Shown: positions 32,039 through 40,994, counted from the stretch's first letter. The stretch is DNA of 64,000 bases from Bacillota bacterium (GCA_023421955.1 JAEZSE010000023.1:62001-126000); one strand, 5' to 3'. Translations and numbers: made by a program. Notes: a model not told the origin generated them from the sequence alone.

Positions 32039-32045
32039 GCGGAAA

Positions 32046-34541
32046 TCACCTCACCAGCGTGTTGACTTGCGGCAACTCGTCCGGTGTCTCCTGCTTATAC
32101 TTCATGTCCAGATAATACTTCACGATCTCTTTGGCCGTAAAGCTGGACATCGCTCCCTGGTAGCCGCTTGGAATATAGACGACCACGGCAATCTCGGGCT
32201 TATCCTTTGGCGCATAGGCCACAAACCAGGAATTGTTTTCCAGGTCGATGGTCTGGCTCACTTCCGCCGTGCCGGTCTTGCCGCCAATCTGGTCTGCATA
32301 CTCATAATTCTCAAAGAAGGCGGCCGCCGTGCCCTCCTCTTCCTCACTGACCACGTCTGCCATGCCCTCGCGGATCTTTTGCAGATAAAGGTCGGGCACG
32401 CCCAGATTGCGGATGAGCTTCGGCTGAGTGGCCTGCACCACGCCCTCCGGCGTGATGACGGATTTCACCAGCCGGGCCTCAAACACGTCGCCGCCATTGA
32501 CCAGCGCAGACACATAACGAGCCATCGCAATCGGTGTGACCAATGTGACCGACTGGCCGATACCGGTTTCGATTGTCATATTGCCATTCCACTTAATCTC
32601 ATATAAGCTTGCTGAAATGCTGGAATCCAGCGACATTTGGTCTGATGTCAGTTTTTGTATATCCGCATTGGAAAGCTTCAACTCATTGCGTAGGATTGCG
32701 CGGATGTCCGGGCCCCACTCTTGAAGCCCTGCGTTTACAAGATCCATAGTCATAATTGCTGCTTCCGAATACTTCTCATCGGAGTAAGTGAGGTTTGCTT
32801 TGCCACAGGCCTCCTTCATCAGGCTGACAATCTTCTTCTTCACCAGAGCCGCCACGCCGCTCATGTGATCCTTGCTGTAAAGCGATGCTTGACTGCCCAC
32901 CTGTCCGGCCACTTCATTGGGCAACTCAATTTCAGTTTTAGAGGTAAGCCCAAGCAGATCAGCCCATTTGTTCAACCGGTCGATGCCCACCTCGTCTGCA
33001 ACCTTGAAAAAGAAGAAGTTGCAGGAGTTTTTGATTGCTTCCACGATAGTCTGATTTGAATGCGCTGAAAATGGCCTGACCCAGCAGGCCGGGCCTTGCT
33101 CACTTTTATTCTTTACATACTTGTTGTAGTGGCCCTCGTCGTCGATCTTCTCCTCTGGCGTGATTTTCTTCTCCATAAGCCCGGCCAGGCCGGTGGCCAT
33201 CTTGAACACAGACCCCGGCGTGCCGCGGGAGGAGATGGCATTGTTGAACAAGGGGTTGGTGTCATCATCGGTGAGCAGCTTGAAGTCCTCCGACGAGATG
33301 CCAAGGCCACCATTGAACAAATTCAGGTCAAAGGTGGGATAAGAAGCCATTGCCAGCACTTCGCCGTTTTCTACGTCCATCACCACGGCGGCGCCCACTT
33401 GAGCGTAATGGATTTTGTCGTCAATACGGTCTTTCAGAAGCGCGTCATATTTCTCCTGATCATCGCGATATTTCGTCTCCTGCGCCGCACGGATCTGGGC
33501 AATGTTTTCGGCCAACGCCTCCTCCAGGCGCTTCTGCAGCTTGGAGTCGATCGTGAGGATCACGTTATTGCCATTTTTGGGGCTTTTATTGTCCGATTCG
33601 ATTACACGGGCAACCTTGCCCAGGTTGTTCACTTCCACCACCTGCAAGCCGGTGCGCTCGTTGGTGTTGCCGGACAAATCCGCTTCCTTATTTGCCTCGA
33701 TGCCCGATACACCGATCAGGTCGTCGCGCTTGTAACCCTTTTCGCCATACTCCACAATTGTGGGTTCGTCGGTCATGCGGCCCAGATAACCGATGATATG
33801 GGCTGCCATCGATTTGTTCGGATAAACTCTGGAGCTGCTCTGGCTGATTTGCAGCCCCGGCATGTCAATGGCGTCGCGCTCGATCATCGCGACTGTTTTC
33901 ATATCGATGCCCTTGGCCAACGTGATCGGCACATAGCTGCTGTAGAAACTCGTGCGGATCTCCTGCCAAACTGACATTACCTTGAAAGCTTCATCATAGC
34001 TGGCTTCGGCTGGTATTTTATAGTACTCCCTGTACTGGTTGAAAATCTGCTCCGGCGTGCCATCCTTATAGATTTTTTTGGACGAGCTGCAGTTATAGTC
34101 CTTCCATTCCTTCACACGGTTTTCGTAAGCTTTGGCATTATCCTGCTTGTTTATGTTGGGCCAGTAGAAATCAAAGGTGCCGTCTTCCAACTTGCGGATG
34201 GCAAAGGTGGAGAGAAAGTTTCCGCCGTTCTGCTCCACGATCTGCACGGCTTTCAGAATGCCTTTGGAATAGGCAATGCGATCTTTCTCTCCTGTGCGGC
34301 TGGGATCGCGTACAAATTCCAGCGTGTAGCTTGTTTTATTATAAGCAAGCGGCAGGCCGTTGCGGTCCAGGATCTTGCCGCGCTCACCGGTCAGACGAAT
34401 TCTCTTAAGAGAGAATTCCTCAGCTTTATTTAAGTATTCCTCGCCTTTCACCAGCTGCAGACTGAAAAGCTGCACAGCAAGCAACACGATGATCACCACA
34501 AAGATCACACCTGTGACCGTATAGCGTCCTTGATTCTTCAT
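32046..34541 (-). CDS. mrdA: penicillin-binding protein 2 (elongation transpeptidase)
   Basis: The 831-aa protein has one N-terminal membrane anchor (TVTGVIFVVIIVLLAVQLFSLQLVKG), the pedestal/dimerisation domain (GERGKILDRNGLPLAYN; PNKSMAAHIIGYLG), and a class B transpeptidase domain with the active-site SVFK (in SSRGTPGSVFKMATG), SCN (IKNSCNFFFF) and KTG (GGKTGTAEVSQ). It cross-links peptidoglycan during side-wall growth with RodA. At 831 residues it is about 150-200 longer than enterobacterial PBP2; one insertion of about 100 residues stands between the SCN and KTG motifs, another in the pedestal (around WPNINKQDNAKAY). GGAGG precedes the ATG. Confidence 0.95.
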   Translation of the reverse strand: MKNQGRYTVTGVIFVVIIVLLAVQLFSLQLVKGEEYLNKAEEFSLKRIRLTGERGKILDRNGLPLAYNKTSYTLEFVRDPSRTGEKDRIAYSKGILKAVQIVEQNGGNFLSTFAIRKLEDGTFDFYWPNINKQDNAKAYENRVKEWKDYNCSSSKKIYKDGTPEQIFNQYREYYKIPAEASYDEAFKVMSVWQEIRTSFYSSYVPITLAKGIDMKTVAMIERDAIDMPGLQISQSSSRVYPNKSMAAHIIGYLGRMTDEPTIVEYGEKGYKRDDLIGVSGIEANKEADLSGNTNERTGLQVVEVNNLGKVARVIESDNKSPKNGNNVILTIDSKLQKRLEEALAENIAQIRAAQETKYRDDQEKYDALLKDRIDDKIHYAQVGAAVVMDVENGEVLAMASYPTFDLNLFNGGLGISSEDFKLLTDDDTNPLFNNAISSRGTPGSVFKMATGLAGLMEKKITPEEKIDDEGHYNKYVKNKSEQGPACWVRPFSAHSNQTIVEAIKNSCNFFFFKVADEVGIDRLNKWADLLGLTSKTEIELPNEVAGQVGSQASLYSKDHMSGVAALVKKKIVSLMKEACGKANLTYSDEKYSEAAIMTMDLVNAGLQEWGPDIRAILRNELKLSNADIQKLTSDQMSLDSSISASLYEIKWNGNMTIETGIGQSVTLVTPIAMARYVSALVNGGDVFEARLVKSVITPEGVVQATQPKLIRNLGVPDLYLQKIREGMADVVSEEEEGTAAAFFENYEYADQIGGKTGTAEVSQTIDLENNSWFVAYAPKDKPEIAVVVYIPSGYQGAMSSFTAKEIVKYYLDMKYKQETPDELPQVNTLVR

Positions 34542-34572
34542 GAAACCTCCGCGGGGCAGGACAACCCCAATG

Positions 34573-35091
34573 TTATCGTCCGAAGTAAATCAGGCCCGGG
34601 CGCCTGCGCTCATGCTTGAGCATGGAGCTGTAAAACAGCAAGTGGAAGGGGATGGTCACCCCCATCGTGAGAGCAGCCGAGCCAAGAAGCCTGAACACCA
34701 CGCCGCCCGAAAAGGCGATGGGCATGCGGCCCAGGTAAATAAGCAGCGCCAGGATCAACTGTCTGGCCAGGAAAGCGCCTGCCGCGATGCCCGCAGGCAG
34801 AAAAGCGTTTTCACGAAAGAACCGCCCACCATACACACCGGCCAGCCAGGGAGCCACCAGATAGGGGATGGCATAGGGACCGATACCCTGGCCGAACAGG
34901 ATATCCACCATCAGCCCCGCAGCCGCACCCATAAAGGCCACAGGGATTGGCTGCCAGAGCATGGACGCGGGGATGAGCACGGCGAAGATCAGATCGGGCG
35001 AAACCGACGTAAGGCCAAAGGCGGGCAGCACGGCGGTCTGCAGCAGAAACGCGGCGATCAGGGAAACTGCCGTTACAAGGGCTTGCCTCAA
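34573..35091 (-). CDS. mreD: rod-shape protein MreD
   Basis: A 172-aa integral membrane protein with five to six helices, starting LVTAVSLIAAFLLQTAVLPAFGLTSVSPDLIFAVLI, and with GAAAGLMVDILFGQGIGPYAIPYLVAPWLAG as the family-typical loop. MreD is part of the elongasome with MreC, RodA and PBP2. Its start overlaps the mreC stop by four bases and it is followed after 31 bases by mrdA, so expression is coupled. Family identification rests on position and the N-terminal pattern, since MreD sequences diverge strongly. Confidence 0.9.
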   Translation of the reverse strand: MRQALVTAVSLIAAFLLQTAVLPAFGLTSVSPDLIFAVLIPASMLWQPIPVAFMGAAAGLMVDILFGQGIGPYAIPYLVAPWLAGVYGGRFFRENAFLPAGIAAGAFLARQLILALLIYLGRMPIAFSGGVVFRLLGSAALTMGVTIPFHLLFYSSMLKHERRRPGLIYFGR

Positions 35092-36104
35092 TTCCCCTCG
35101 CCTCCTTTATCCTCCGAGTCACTCTGCTGAGTGCCGACGCTGGGAGCAGGAGACGCGCTTTGTGTGCCGCCTGATGAACCATCCGGCTCGCCACCCTCCG
35201 GCAGCGCAGTGCCATCGGGTTCAGCAGTGGCACCATCCGTGGGATTGGCTGTCATAGTGGCATCTTTTGCACGGCGGATGATCAGCACATAGTCCAGGTG
35301 GGCAAAATCCACATAGGGGATCAATGTGGTCAGCGCATTGTCACCGCGACCCACTTCGCCGATCGTGCCCACCGGGATGCCTTTGATCGTGAGTCCGTCA
35401 AAATCCGAGGTCACCACCTTGCTGCCCGGCACAACCTCCGATTCCTTCGGCAAGTGGAGAATTTCACATACGGCAGTTTGAGAATTTGGGTCACTTGCGC
35501 CGTGCAGCATGCCCTGGTCGCGGGAGCTTTCAATAACAACGCTGATGGCGCTGGTGCGGTCGATAATCGCCATCACCTTGCATGTAGTCGGATACACCTC
35601 AATGATGGTGCCAACCATGCCCTTGTCATTGACCACGGTCATGTCTCTTACCACGCCGTCATTGCTGCCCCGGTTCAATTCGAAATAAAAGAACCAGCTG
35701 CCCGGATCCCTGCCGGTCACGCGAGCAGTGATATACTCGTAGTTAGGGAATTCTTCCTGATATTTAAGCAAATCTTTCAGCCGTTCGTTTTCCAGCTGGA
35801 TGTCTTGCATGATCTCATTGGCAGTATCCAACTGCATCACGCGCAGCTTCAATTGCTCATACTCCTTATCCACATCCCGCGCACCGAATAACCTAAGCAC
35901 AAATTCCTTGACCGACGAGGCAAAGCCGCTGGCGCCTTTCACCGCTGGCGCGGCCAAAGACCCCACAGCGCCTTTCACCGCATTGTCTCCAGCTTTATCG
36001 CGCTCCTGCTGATCGGCGATGAAAAATGTGGTAGCAAAGAAAATCACCAGCAAGGCCAGCAGCCCCACCAAGGCCATCCATGGTTTAAATCGGAATCGAG
36101 GCAT
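35088..36104 (-). CDS. mreC: rod-shape protein MreC
   Basis: The 338-aa protein has a short cytoplasmic N terminus, one membrane helix (WMALVGLLALLVIFFATTFFI), a coiled-coil (YEQLKLRVMQLDTANEIMQDIQLENERLKDLL) and two beta-barrel subdomains with YITARVTGRDPGSWFFYFELNRGSNDGV, VNDKGMVGTIIEVYPTTCKV and GMLHGASD, the normal MreC plan. The last 55 residues are a Pro/Gly/Ser-rich, acidic tail without fold, an extension seen in some Firmicutes. MreC links cytoplasmic MreB to PBP2 outside. GGAGAACG precedes the ATG. Confidence 0.94.
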   Translation of the reverse strand: MPRFRFKPWMALVGLLALLVIFFATTFFIADQQERDKAGDNAVKGAVGSLAAPAVKGASGFASSVKEFVLRLFGARDVDKEYEQLKLRVMQLDTANEIMQDIQLENERLKDLLKYQEEFPNYEYITARVTGRDPGSWFFYFELNRGSNDGVVRDMTVVNDKGMVGTIIEVYPTTCKVMAIIDRTSAISVVIESSRDQGMLHGASDPNSQTAVCEILHLPKESEVVPGSKVVTSDFDGLTIKGIPVGTIGEVGRGDNALTTLIPYVDFAHLDYVLIIRRAKDATMTANPTDGATAEPDGTALPEGGEPDGSSGGTQSASPAPSVGTQQSDSEDKGGEGN

Positions 36105-36129
36105 CAGGATTCGTTCTCCAATACAGTTA

Positions 36130-37137
36130 TCATCTGCGTCTTAGCAGATCGTCCAGGTGGTCGAGCATTTTGCCGGCACCCAGCGCCACACAATCCATCG
36201 GGCTTTCCGCCACCAGTGTGGGGATGCCGGTCTCCCGATAAACCAACACGTCCAGACCCTGCAGCAATGCCCCACCACCGGTTAGAACAATACCACGCTC
36301 CATAATGTCGCTGGCCAGTTCCGGCGGTGTGACCTCCAGTGTGGAGCGGAGCATCTCAATGATACTGGCCACGCTGTCTCGCAGCGCCTCGCGCACATCG
36401 CTGGCATACACATCCAGCGTGACAGGCAGGCCGTTGGTGAGGTTACGGCCCTTCACCGTCATGAAATTGTTGATCTTTGGATCAACGGCTGCCCCCAGAT
36501 TGATTTTCAGCTCCTCGGCGGTGCGGTCACCGATCAGCACATTGTACTCCCGCTTGAGATAGGCAGTGACCGCCTCATCCATGCGGATGCCTCCGATGCG
36601 GATGGAACGATAAACAACAATGCCCCCAAAGGAAATCACCGCCGCCTCGCTGGTGCCTCCGCCCAAATCCACCACCATACTGCCCACAGGCTCGCCCACA
36701 GGCAACCCCGCGCCAATGGCTGCTGCCATCAGTTCCTCGGCGATGAAGGCCTCGCGTACACCGGCTTTGCGGGTAGCTTCCTCCACAGCCCGTTTCTCCA
36801 CATCGGTGATCTCGCAGGGCACACACACAATGGCCCTGGGCGCAAAGCCAATGACACTGCGGCGCTGAAGCGCCCGGCGGATGAAATAGGACAGCATGGA
36901 TTGCGTCATCTCAAAGTTGGCAATCACGCCATCGCGCAGCGGCTGCACTGCCAGGATCTCTCCGGGCGTGCGCCCCACCATATCGCGGGCATCTTCGCCA
37001 ACGGCCAGTATGTTGCCACCCCTGGCGCTGATCGCCACCACGGACGGCTCACGCACTACAATACCCCGGCCCTGTACATACACGAGCACACTGTTGGTGC
37101 CCAAGTCCACCGCGACATCTCTGCTCCACAGCGACAC
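36130..37137 (-). CDS. mreB: rod-shape determining actin MreB
   Basis: The 335-aa actin homologue starts SRDVAVDLGTNSVLVYVQGRGIVVREPSVVA and contains the phosphate and adenosine motifs MVVDLGGGTSEAAVISFGG and GIVLTGGGALLQGLD; CVPCEITDVEKRAVEEATRKAG is an MreB hallmark. It forms membrane filaments that guide side-wall synthesis. The start is GTG 37137, nine bases after GGGGA; this gives the family length and leaves a 5-base gap to maf. An open extension upstream to 37251 is frame shadow of maf. Confidence 0.95.
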   Translation of the reverse strand: MSLWSRDVAVDLGTNSVLVYVQGRGIVVREPSVVAISARGGNILAVGEDARDMVGRTPGEILAVQPLRDGVIANFEMTQSMLSYFIRRALQRRSVIGFAPRAIVCVPCEITDVEKRAVEEATRKAGVREAFIAEELMAAAIGAGLPVGEPVGSMVVDLGGGTSEAAVISFGGIVVYRSIRIGGIRMDEAVTAYLKREYNVLIGDRTAEELKINLGAAVDPKINNFMTVKGRNLTNGLPVTLDVYASDVREALRDSVASIIEMLRSTLEVTPPELASDIMERGIVLTGGGALLQGLDVLVYRETGIPTLVAESPMDCVALGAGKMLDHLDDLLRRR

Positions 37138-37142
37138 AGCCG

Positions 37143-37742
37143 TCACTCCCCTTCTATCATCGTCAACGCCCGGTATCCGGCTTCCCCGACTGTCTGCGCC
37201 AGGAGCTTTCGCAAAGCTGCCTTGGGCAGACCCATCACGTTGAAATAGCATCCTGAAATCCCGCCGATATACTCACCGGCTTTGCCCTGTATGCCATATG
37301 CCCCGGCCTTGTCCATCGGCTCGCCGGTGGCAATGTAATCCTCAATATCCTGCTCTGTCATCCAGTTGAAACGAACCAGTGTGCGCTCCCAAATGCTGAA
37401 AAGCCCGCCCTGCCACGCCAGGCACACTCCTGTCACCACAGCATGCTCGCGGCCTCGCAGAAGCTTAAGCATACGCCTGGCATCCGGCAAGTCTGCCGGC
37501 TTTCCGAGGATCCGCCCATCCACAGCAACTACGGTGTCTGCCGCAATCACCATCGCGTCTGGCCATAACAAGCGTGCAACGGTTGCCTTCCGGCGGGCCA
37601 ACTCCTCAGCCGCTTGCTCCGGCGACGCGCCTTCCGGCACTGTCTCGTCGGCATCGGTGGGGGCCACAAGAAAATTAAAACCCATCTCTTCCAGCAACTG
37701 CTTCCGCCTGGGGCTGCCGGAAGCCAGCACAACCTGGGGCAT
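37143..37742 (-). CDS. maf: Maf family nucleotide pyrophosphatase
   Basis: The 199-aa protein begins PQVVLASGSPRRKQLLEEMGFNFLV, the Maf signature with the S-R/P-R-R triplet, and has VIAADTVVAVDGRILGKPADLPDARRML and EPMDKAGAYGIQGKAG. Maf proteins hydrolyse dTTP, UTP and modified nucleotides and are linked to septum formation. ATG 37742 follows GGAGG; it overlaps the stop of the DUF4321 gene (TGATG). Gene order maf-mreBCD is the standard Firmicutes arrangement. Confidence 0.94.
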   Translation of the reverse strand: MPQVVLASGSPRRKQLLEEMGFNFLVAPTDADETVPEGASPEQAAEELARRKATVARLLWPDAMVIAADTVVAVDGRILGKPADLPDARRMLKLLRGREHAVVTGVCLAWQGGLFSIWERTLVRFNWMTEQDIEDYIATGEPMDKAGAYGIQGKAGEYIGGISGCYFNVMGLPKAALRKLLAQTVGEAGYRALTMIEGE

Positions 37743-38002
37743 CAGCGCCTCCAGAAGTAGAACAGCAGCCCGCAAATCAAGCCCGCCACGCTGCCTGGAG
37801 TGATGCGAAGCTCAATGCCGAAGGTGAGCTTCAGGAGATACAAGTCGACCGAAAAGGGTGCTGTAGTGGTGCCGATCGTAAGCCCTGTGTCCAGGCTGGG
37901 CGGCAATATGGTTAGCAAAAGCTGCCAGATAACCCCGCCAATCAAAACGCCGGCCAGCAAAACCAGCAGCAGAACACCCGCTTTTCTTCCCCCGTTTTTC
38001 AC
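37742..38002 (-). CDS. DUF4321 family small membrane protein
   Basis: An 86-aa protein with two helices (GVLLLVLLAGVLIGGVIWQLLL and VAGLICGLLFYFW) and the DUF4321 segment SVDLYLLKLTFGIELRITPGSVAGL. The family is Clostridia-specific, usually just upstream of maf, and of unknown function. I chose GTG 38002, six bases after GGGGG. The ATG at 38041 is part of the promoter's -10 box (TATAATG), so it cannot lie within the transcript. Confidence 0.8.
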   Translation of the reverse strand: MKNGGRKAGVLLLVLLAGVLIGGVIWQLLLTILPPSLDTGLTIGTTTAPFSVDLYLLKLTFGIELRITPGSVAGLICGLLFYFWRR

Positions 38003-38039
38003 GGCAAGCCCCCGGAAAGAGTATTTTTTTACAAGGTAC

Positions 38040-38068
38040 ATTATAACATAGCTGTCATAGGGTGTATA
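38040..38068 (-). promoter_or_regulatory. sigma-A promoter of the shape operon
   Basis: On the minus strand TATACA (38068-38063), a 17-base spacer and TATAAT (38045-38040) would start transcription near 38033, giving a leader of about 30 bases with a GGGGG ribosome site. Confidence 0.65.
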
Positions 38069-38208
38069 CAGAACGGGACCGTAGAATGGCTTGCAAACTA
38101 TGCATTTTGATGAAGAAACTGTAAATAATTCATGAAAAAAAGTAGAATTCCTATTTTATTAGCGAACTATTTTCTATGATTCCGTTTGCGAATCAATGAG
38201 AAACAAGA

Positions 38209-38236
38209 GCGGGGCAGCTCGCCAGAACCACCCCGC
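38209..38236 (-). terminator. terminator of the DUF2927 lipoprotein operon
   Basis: GCGGGG/CCCCGC arms (38231-38236 with 38209-38214) with further pairing inside are followed on the minus strand by TCTTGTTTC. The remaining AT-rich gap 38069-38208 shows no gene. Confidence 0.6.
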
Positions 38237-38244
38237 AAGATGTG

Positions 38245-39627
38245 CTATTGCCTCAATTTCTTGATCACCGAATCGCGCTTCTCCCCGGGCTTCACGTCAG
38301 GCCGGTACAATAACTCAGCCATTTTCCAGTCAAGCGCGGCCCAATCCTGCACATGGGCTGAATAATTGAACACACTGTCGGGCCAGGCGTCGCTTGTGTG
38401 CTCAAAGCCCAGCGCGCGCATCAACATGCGGAGGAACTGTGTGCGGGCGGCGGCTTTGTCCTCAAAGTCGGTGGCGGCACCAATCACACACTTGGCGATA
38501 TTGCCGCCCTTGGCGCGGCTGATCGAGAAATAGCCGGACTCATTGCCAGCCATCGCAGGATACTCCCGCCTGAGGTCTGCTGCTGGCTGATAAGAGATTA
38601 TCATCGTGCCGCCGCGTTCCACCTTTTCAAAACCGGGAAAGCCATCGATGGCAGATATCTTTTCCATATAGGAATCCAGCAACTCCTGTTGCTCCGCTGT
38701 GGGCTCACCGGACACTTCAAGCTTGATGGGCGACGCCCATTTGCTCACAATCCCGCTGGAACTGCTACCCCAATAAAACCCAACTTCGTTGAAATACTCG
38801 ATCTGCGCCTGATTGCTGATTGCTGGGTGATTGGCTGAGTTAGGAGCAATGGCCAAGGAAGGATCATAAGCCCACAGCAATGGCATGGCCTCCTGGGCTG
38901 TCATCCCCACTCCGACACCTGAGCCATAGAGCAGCGAAAGCATCAGCCAATCCTGTTCCGAAGGGGCTGCCGCAATGCTGCCCTGATCCAGCACGCTGCT
39001 GTCACCGCCGCTGCCTGCCGGGCTTTCCGCAAGGCCCATGCCAAGTAGAATCCAGTGCGCAAGCGCTCCGTCGCGTGCCGATTGATCGGTCAGGCCATCG
39101 GGGATCATCACAGCGGCTTTCCCATTGCCCAGATCCATGGAGCCTACGGCACCGCTGCCCCCATAACCGGGAACGACCGAATTGCCTTGGTTTTCCGGAA
39201 GATAACCGACGATGAAATTGCCACCCGCCGTCACGAGCAGTATCTCCGGCATACCGGCGGTAGCCCGCAGTTTGTTTATGATTGCTTCCAGTGCCTTGCG
39301 GTCCGCCTCGTTGGGCTTGCCGGCCACCTGTATTTTGATTTTCGTTTCCCATTTACCAATGACCGGGCTGCCGTCCTTTTGGCTGCTGAAGCCCACCGCC
39401 TCAAACCGGCTGTAGACACCCTGCTCCAGTACACCGGGCTGAGTGGGCTCCGGGGTGGGAGCAGGAGTTGGTTCCAGCGCGGGTTCATCGGTGGGTTGGA
39501 GCGTGGGTTGCGGCGTAGCTGGCACCTCGGTGGGCGGCACAGTGGTGGCAGCACCATTGGCCGCCAAGTCACAGCCTGCTGTCGTCAACAGCAATACCGC
39601 TGCCAAAATGATGACAAATTTCTTCAT
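38245..39627 (-). CDS. lipoprotein with two DUF2927-like domains
   Basis: A 460-aa exported lipoprotein: signal KKFVIILAAVLLLTTAGCD, then a Thr/Pro/Glu-rich spacer (about 30-75) with repeated PTxxP units suited to reach through the wall. Two related domains follow, each with 'xKWxxPIKxxVxGxPxxxxxxxL' then 'GxPx...' (IGKWETKIKIQVAGKPNEADRKAL; VSKWASPIKLEVSGEPTAEQQELL), the pattern of DUF2927. In DUF2927 proteins a helix with histidine/glutamate suggests a peptidase-like site; here copy two has RTQFLRMLMRALGFEHTSD and copy one is more degenerate. Start ATG 39627 follows GAGGAGAA. Function unknown. Confidence 0.75.
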   Translation of the reverse strand: MKKFVIILAAVLLLTTAGCDLAANGAATTVPPTEVPATPQPTLQPTDEPALEPTPAPTPEPTQPGVLEQGVYSRFEAVGFSSQKDGSPVIGKWETKIKIQVAGKPNEADRKALEAIINKLRATAGMPEILLVTAGGNFIVGYLPENQGNSVVPGYGGSGAVGSMDLGNGKAAVMIPDGLTDQSARDGALAHWILLGMGLAESPAGSGGDSSVLDQGSIAAAPSEQDWLMLSLLYGSGVGVGMTAQEAMPLLWAYDPSLAIAPNSANHPAISNQAQIEYFNEVGFYWGSSSSGIVSKWASPIKLEVSGEPTAEQQELLDSYMEKISAIDGFPGFEKVERGGTMIISYQPAADLRREYPAMAGNESGYFSISRAKGGNIAKCVIGAATDFEDKAAARTQFLRMLMRALGFEHTSDAWPDSVFNYSAHVQDWAALDWKMAELLYRPDVKPGEKRDSVIKKLRQ

Positions 39628-39656
39628 TCGCGTGTTCTCCTCATCCCTATGGATTC

Positions 39657-40400
39657 TCAGCCAGCCGGTCCGGCTGTGACGCCCGGCTGTGTATGGTAAC
39701 ATTGCTCCAACACGCCCATCGCTTCCTCCACACCCATTCCAGACTTGATTCCGGGCAGGTAGAGCATGCGTATGAGCTCCCAGTCCAGTGCCGACGGCTG
39801 TTGCACCGTGGTCCACTGGCCATAAAAAACACTATCAGGGTACCTGTCCGAGTCACACATCAGGCCAGCGGCCTGAAGGATTTCCTCAAACAGAAGGTGG
39901 TTGCGGGCTTGCTGGTCGGTCACATCACTGGCGATGGCAATGTTGGCCTGGCGGATTCCGCCGGCGCCATACCGCACGGTGAAAAACCCCCAGTTCCCCT
40001 CCACATAGCCTGGCACGGTGCCATCCATGTCATCCACCGGTACGAAGCTGATGTCCGTGTTCTGGCCATTTTCCACCAATGTGATGCCAGGGAACCCCTC
40101 CACAGCGTTCAGACCTCCCAATACACAGTGAATCGTGGCCATGTCCTCATCGGTCGGGTCGCCATGCACGGTGGCCCGGATGGGCACTGTCCATTTGCGG
40201 ATCCGTTTGTCCGCAATGCCATACTCGCTGCCGAAAGCAATCTCAGCAAAGTAATCAAGCGCTTCACGCTGCTCCGGGTTTTCCGCAGCTTCCGCAGTGG
40301 CAATAGGCGCGACGATTTCAGACCGCCCCATGCCTGCTGCACGGCCACATCCGGGGAGAACGGCCAACAAAAGGGCCAACAGAATGGAAAGTCTTCTCAC
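39657..40400 (-). CDS. lipoprotein with DUF2927 domain
   Basis: A 247-aa lipoprotein (RRLSILLALLLAVLPGCG) carrying one DUF2927-like domain: RKWTVPIRATVHGDPTDEDMATIHCVLGGLNAVEGFPGITLV, NTDISFVPVDDM, then NHLLFEEILQAAGLMCDSDRYPDSVFY, which is the best-preserved copy of the helix that in other DUF2927 proteins holds the E-E pair and DSD. It lies 29 bases upstream of the two-domain relative, so the genes are an operon that arose by duplication. The product is probably anchored outside the cell. No start ambiguity was found. Confidence 0.78.
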   Translation of the reverse strand: MRRLSILLALLLAVLPGCGRAAGMGRSEIVAPIATAEAAENPEQREALDYFAEIAFGSEYGIADKRIRKWTVPIRATVHGDPTDEDMATIHCVLGGLNAVEGFPGITLVENGQNTDISFVPVDDMDGTVPGYVEGNWGFFTVRYGAGGIRQANIAIASDVTDQQARNHLLFEEILQAAGLMCDSDRYPDSVFYGQWTTVQQPSALDWELIRMLYLPGIKSGMGVEEAMGVLEQCYHTQPGVTAGPAG

Positions 40401-40603
40401 CTTTCCACATCCTTTGAGATTTTAGCACACCTGCAGGCATCCGGAAACAACATTCTTTGAGCTCACAATGGTGTGCACTAGTAAGGTATAACAGCGACCG
40501 TTGTTTTATGAGCCATATCTCTTCTTCAACATATTTCCTGCACTTTCGGCCCGTTGGACACACTGGATTTTTCCCGCATCATCGCCAGTTTCAGGATTCA
40601 GTC

Positions 40604-40631
40604 TTGATTTTCAGATAACTTTGTGTATAAT
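40604..40631 (+). promoter_or_regulatory. promoter of tRNA-Val
   Basis: TTGATT (40604-40609), a 16-base spacer and TATAAT (40626-40631) stand 13 bases before the tRNA. The rest of the gap 40401-40603 shows no gene. Confidence 0.75.
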
Positions 40632-40644
40632 AGAAATGCGATTC

Positions 40645-40721
40645 GGGATCATAGCTCAGCTGGCTAGAGCGCCACGTTGACATCGTGGAGGTCGATGGTT
40701 CGAGCCCATTTGATCCCACCA
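40645..40721 (+). tRNA. tRNA-Val (anticodon GAC)
   Basis: The 7-bp acceptor stem (40645-40651 with 40711-40717), D arm with AGCTCAGCTGG, anticodon stem CCACG/CGTGG with loop TTGACAT, and T loop TTCGAGC all form. The anticodon GAC (40679-40681) reads valine GUC and GUU. The 3' CCA is encoded (40719-40721). It is transcribed from its own promoter. Confidence 0.96.
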
Positions 40722-40917
40722 AACCAAATATCCTAGGGTGTGCGTTAGCTCCGTATTTAAACCCACAAATCACAAACGGGAGCCCGGAGTCCCACATGCA
40801 TGGATGTCAAGCCCCCTTTGAGGGGAAGGCAGAAAATGCGGGCAGGGCACCCACCTGCCAGTGCGGCGGGTGATTAATTCGGGGTGGACGGCACCGTGGG
40901 ATAATAATGTGATGAAA
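40722..40917 (+). other. structured untranslated stretch between tRNA and terminator
   Basis: The 196 bases between the tRNA and the next terminator hold no credible gene but several hairpins: GGGA/TCCC around 40780-40795, ACAT/ATGT near 40796-40810, CCCC/GGGG near 40811-40825 and CACCC...GGGTG (about 40848-40873). They would be part of the same transcript as the tRNA and could be a 3' trailer or an independent small RNA. Confidence 0.4.
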
Positions 40918-40950
40918 CCCCTGAGCAATATTGCTCAGGGGCTTTTCTTT
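40918..40950 (+). terminator. terminator of the tRNA transcript
   Basis: A 24-base perfect palindrome (stem 40918-40927 / 40932-40941 with ATAT loop) is followed by TTTTCTTTTTG. Confidence 0.9.
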
Positions 40951-40994
40951 TTGTTTGGGCACTTCAACCCATCAACTCAACCCATCTCTACAAC

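Noticed and set aside
39628..39816. N-terminal extension of the two-domain lipoprotein
   Set aside because: The extension is antisense-like sequence of the neighbouring gene in another frame; a lipoprotein signal begins exactly at 39627 behind a ribosome site.
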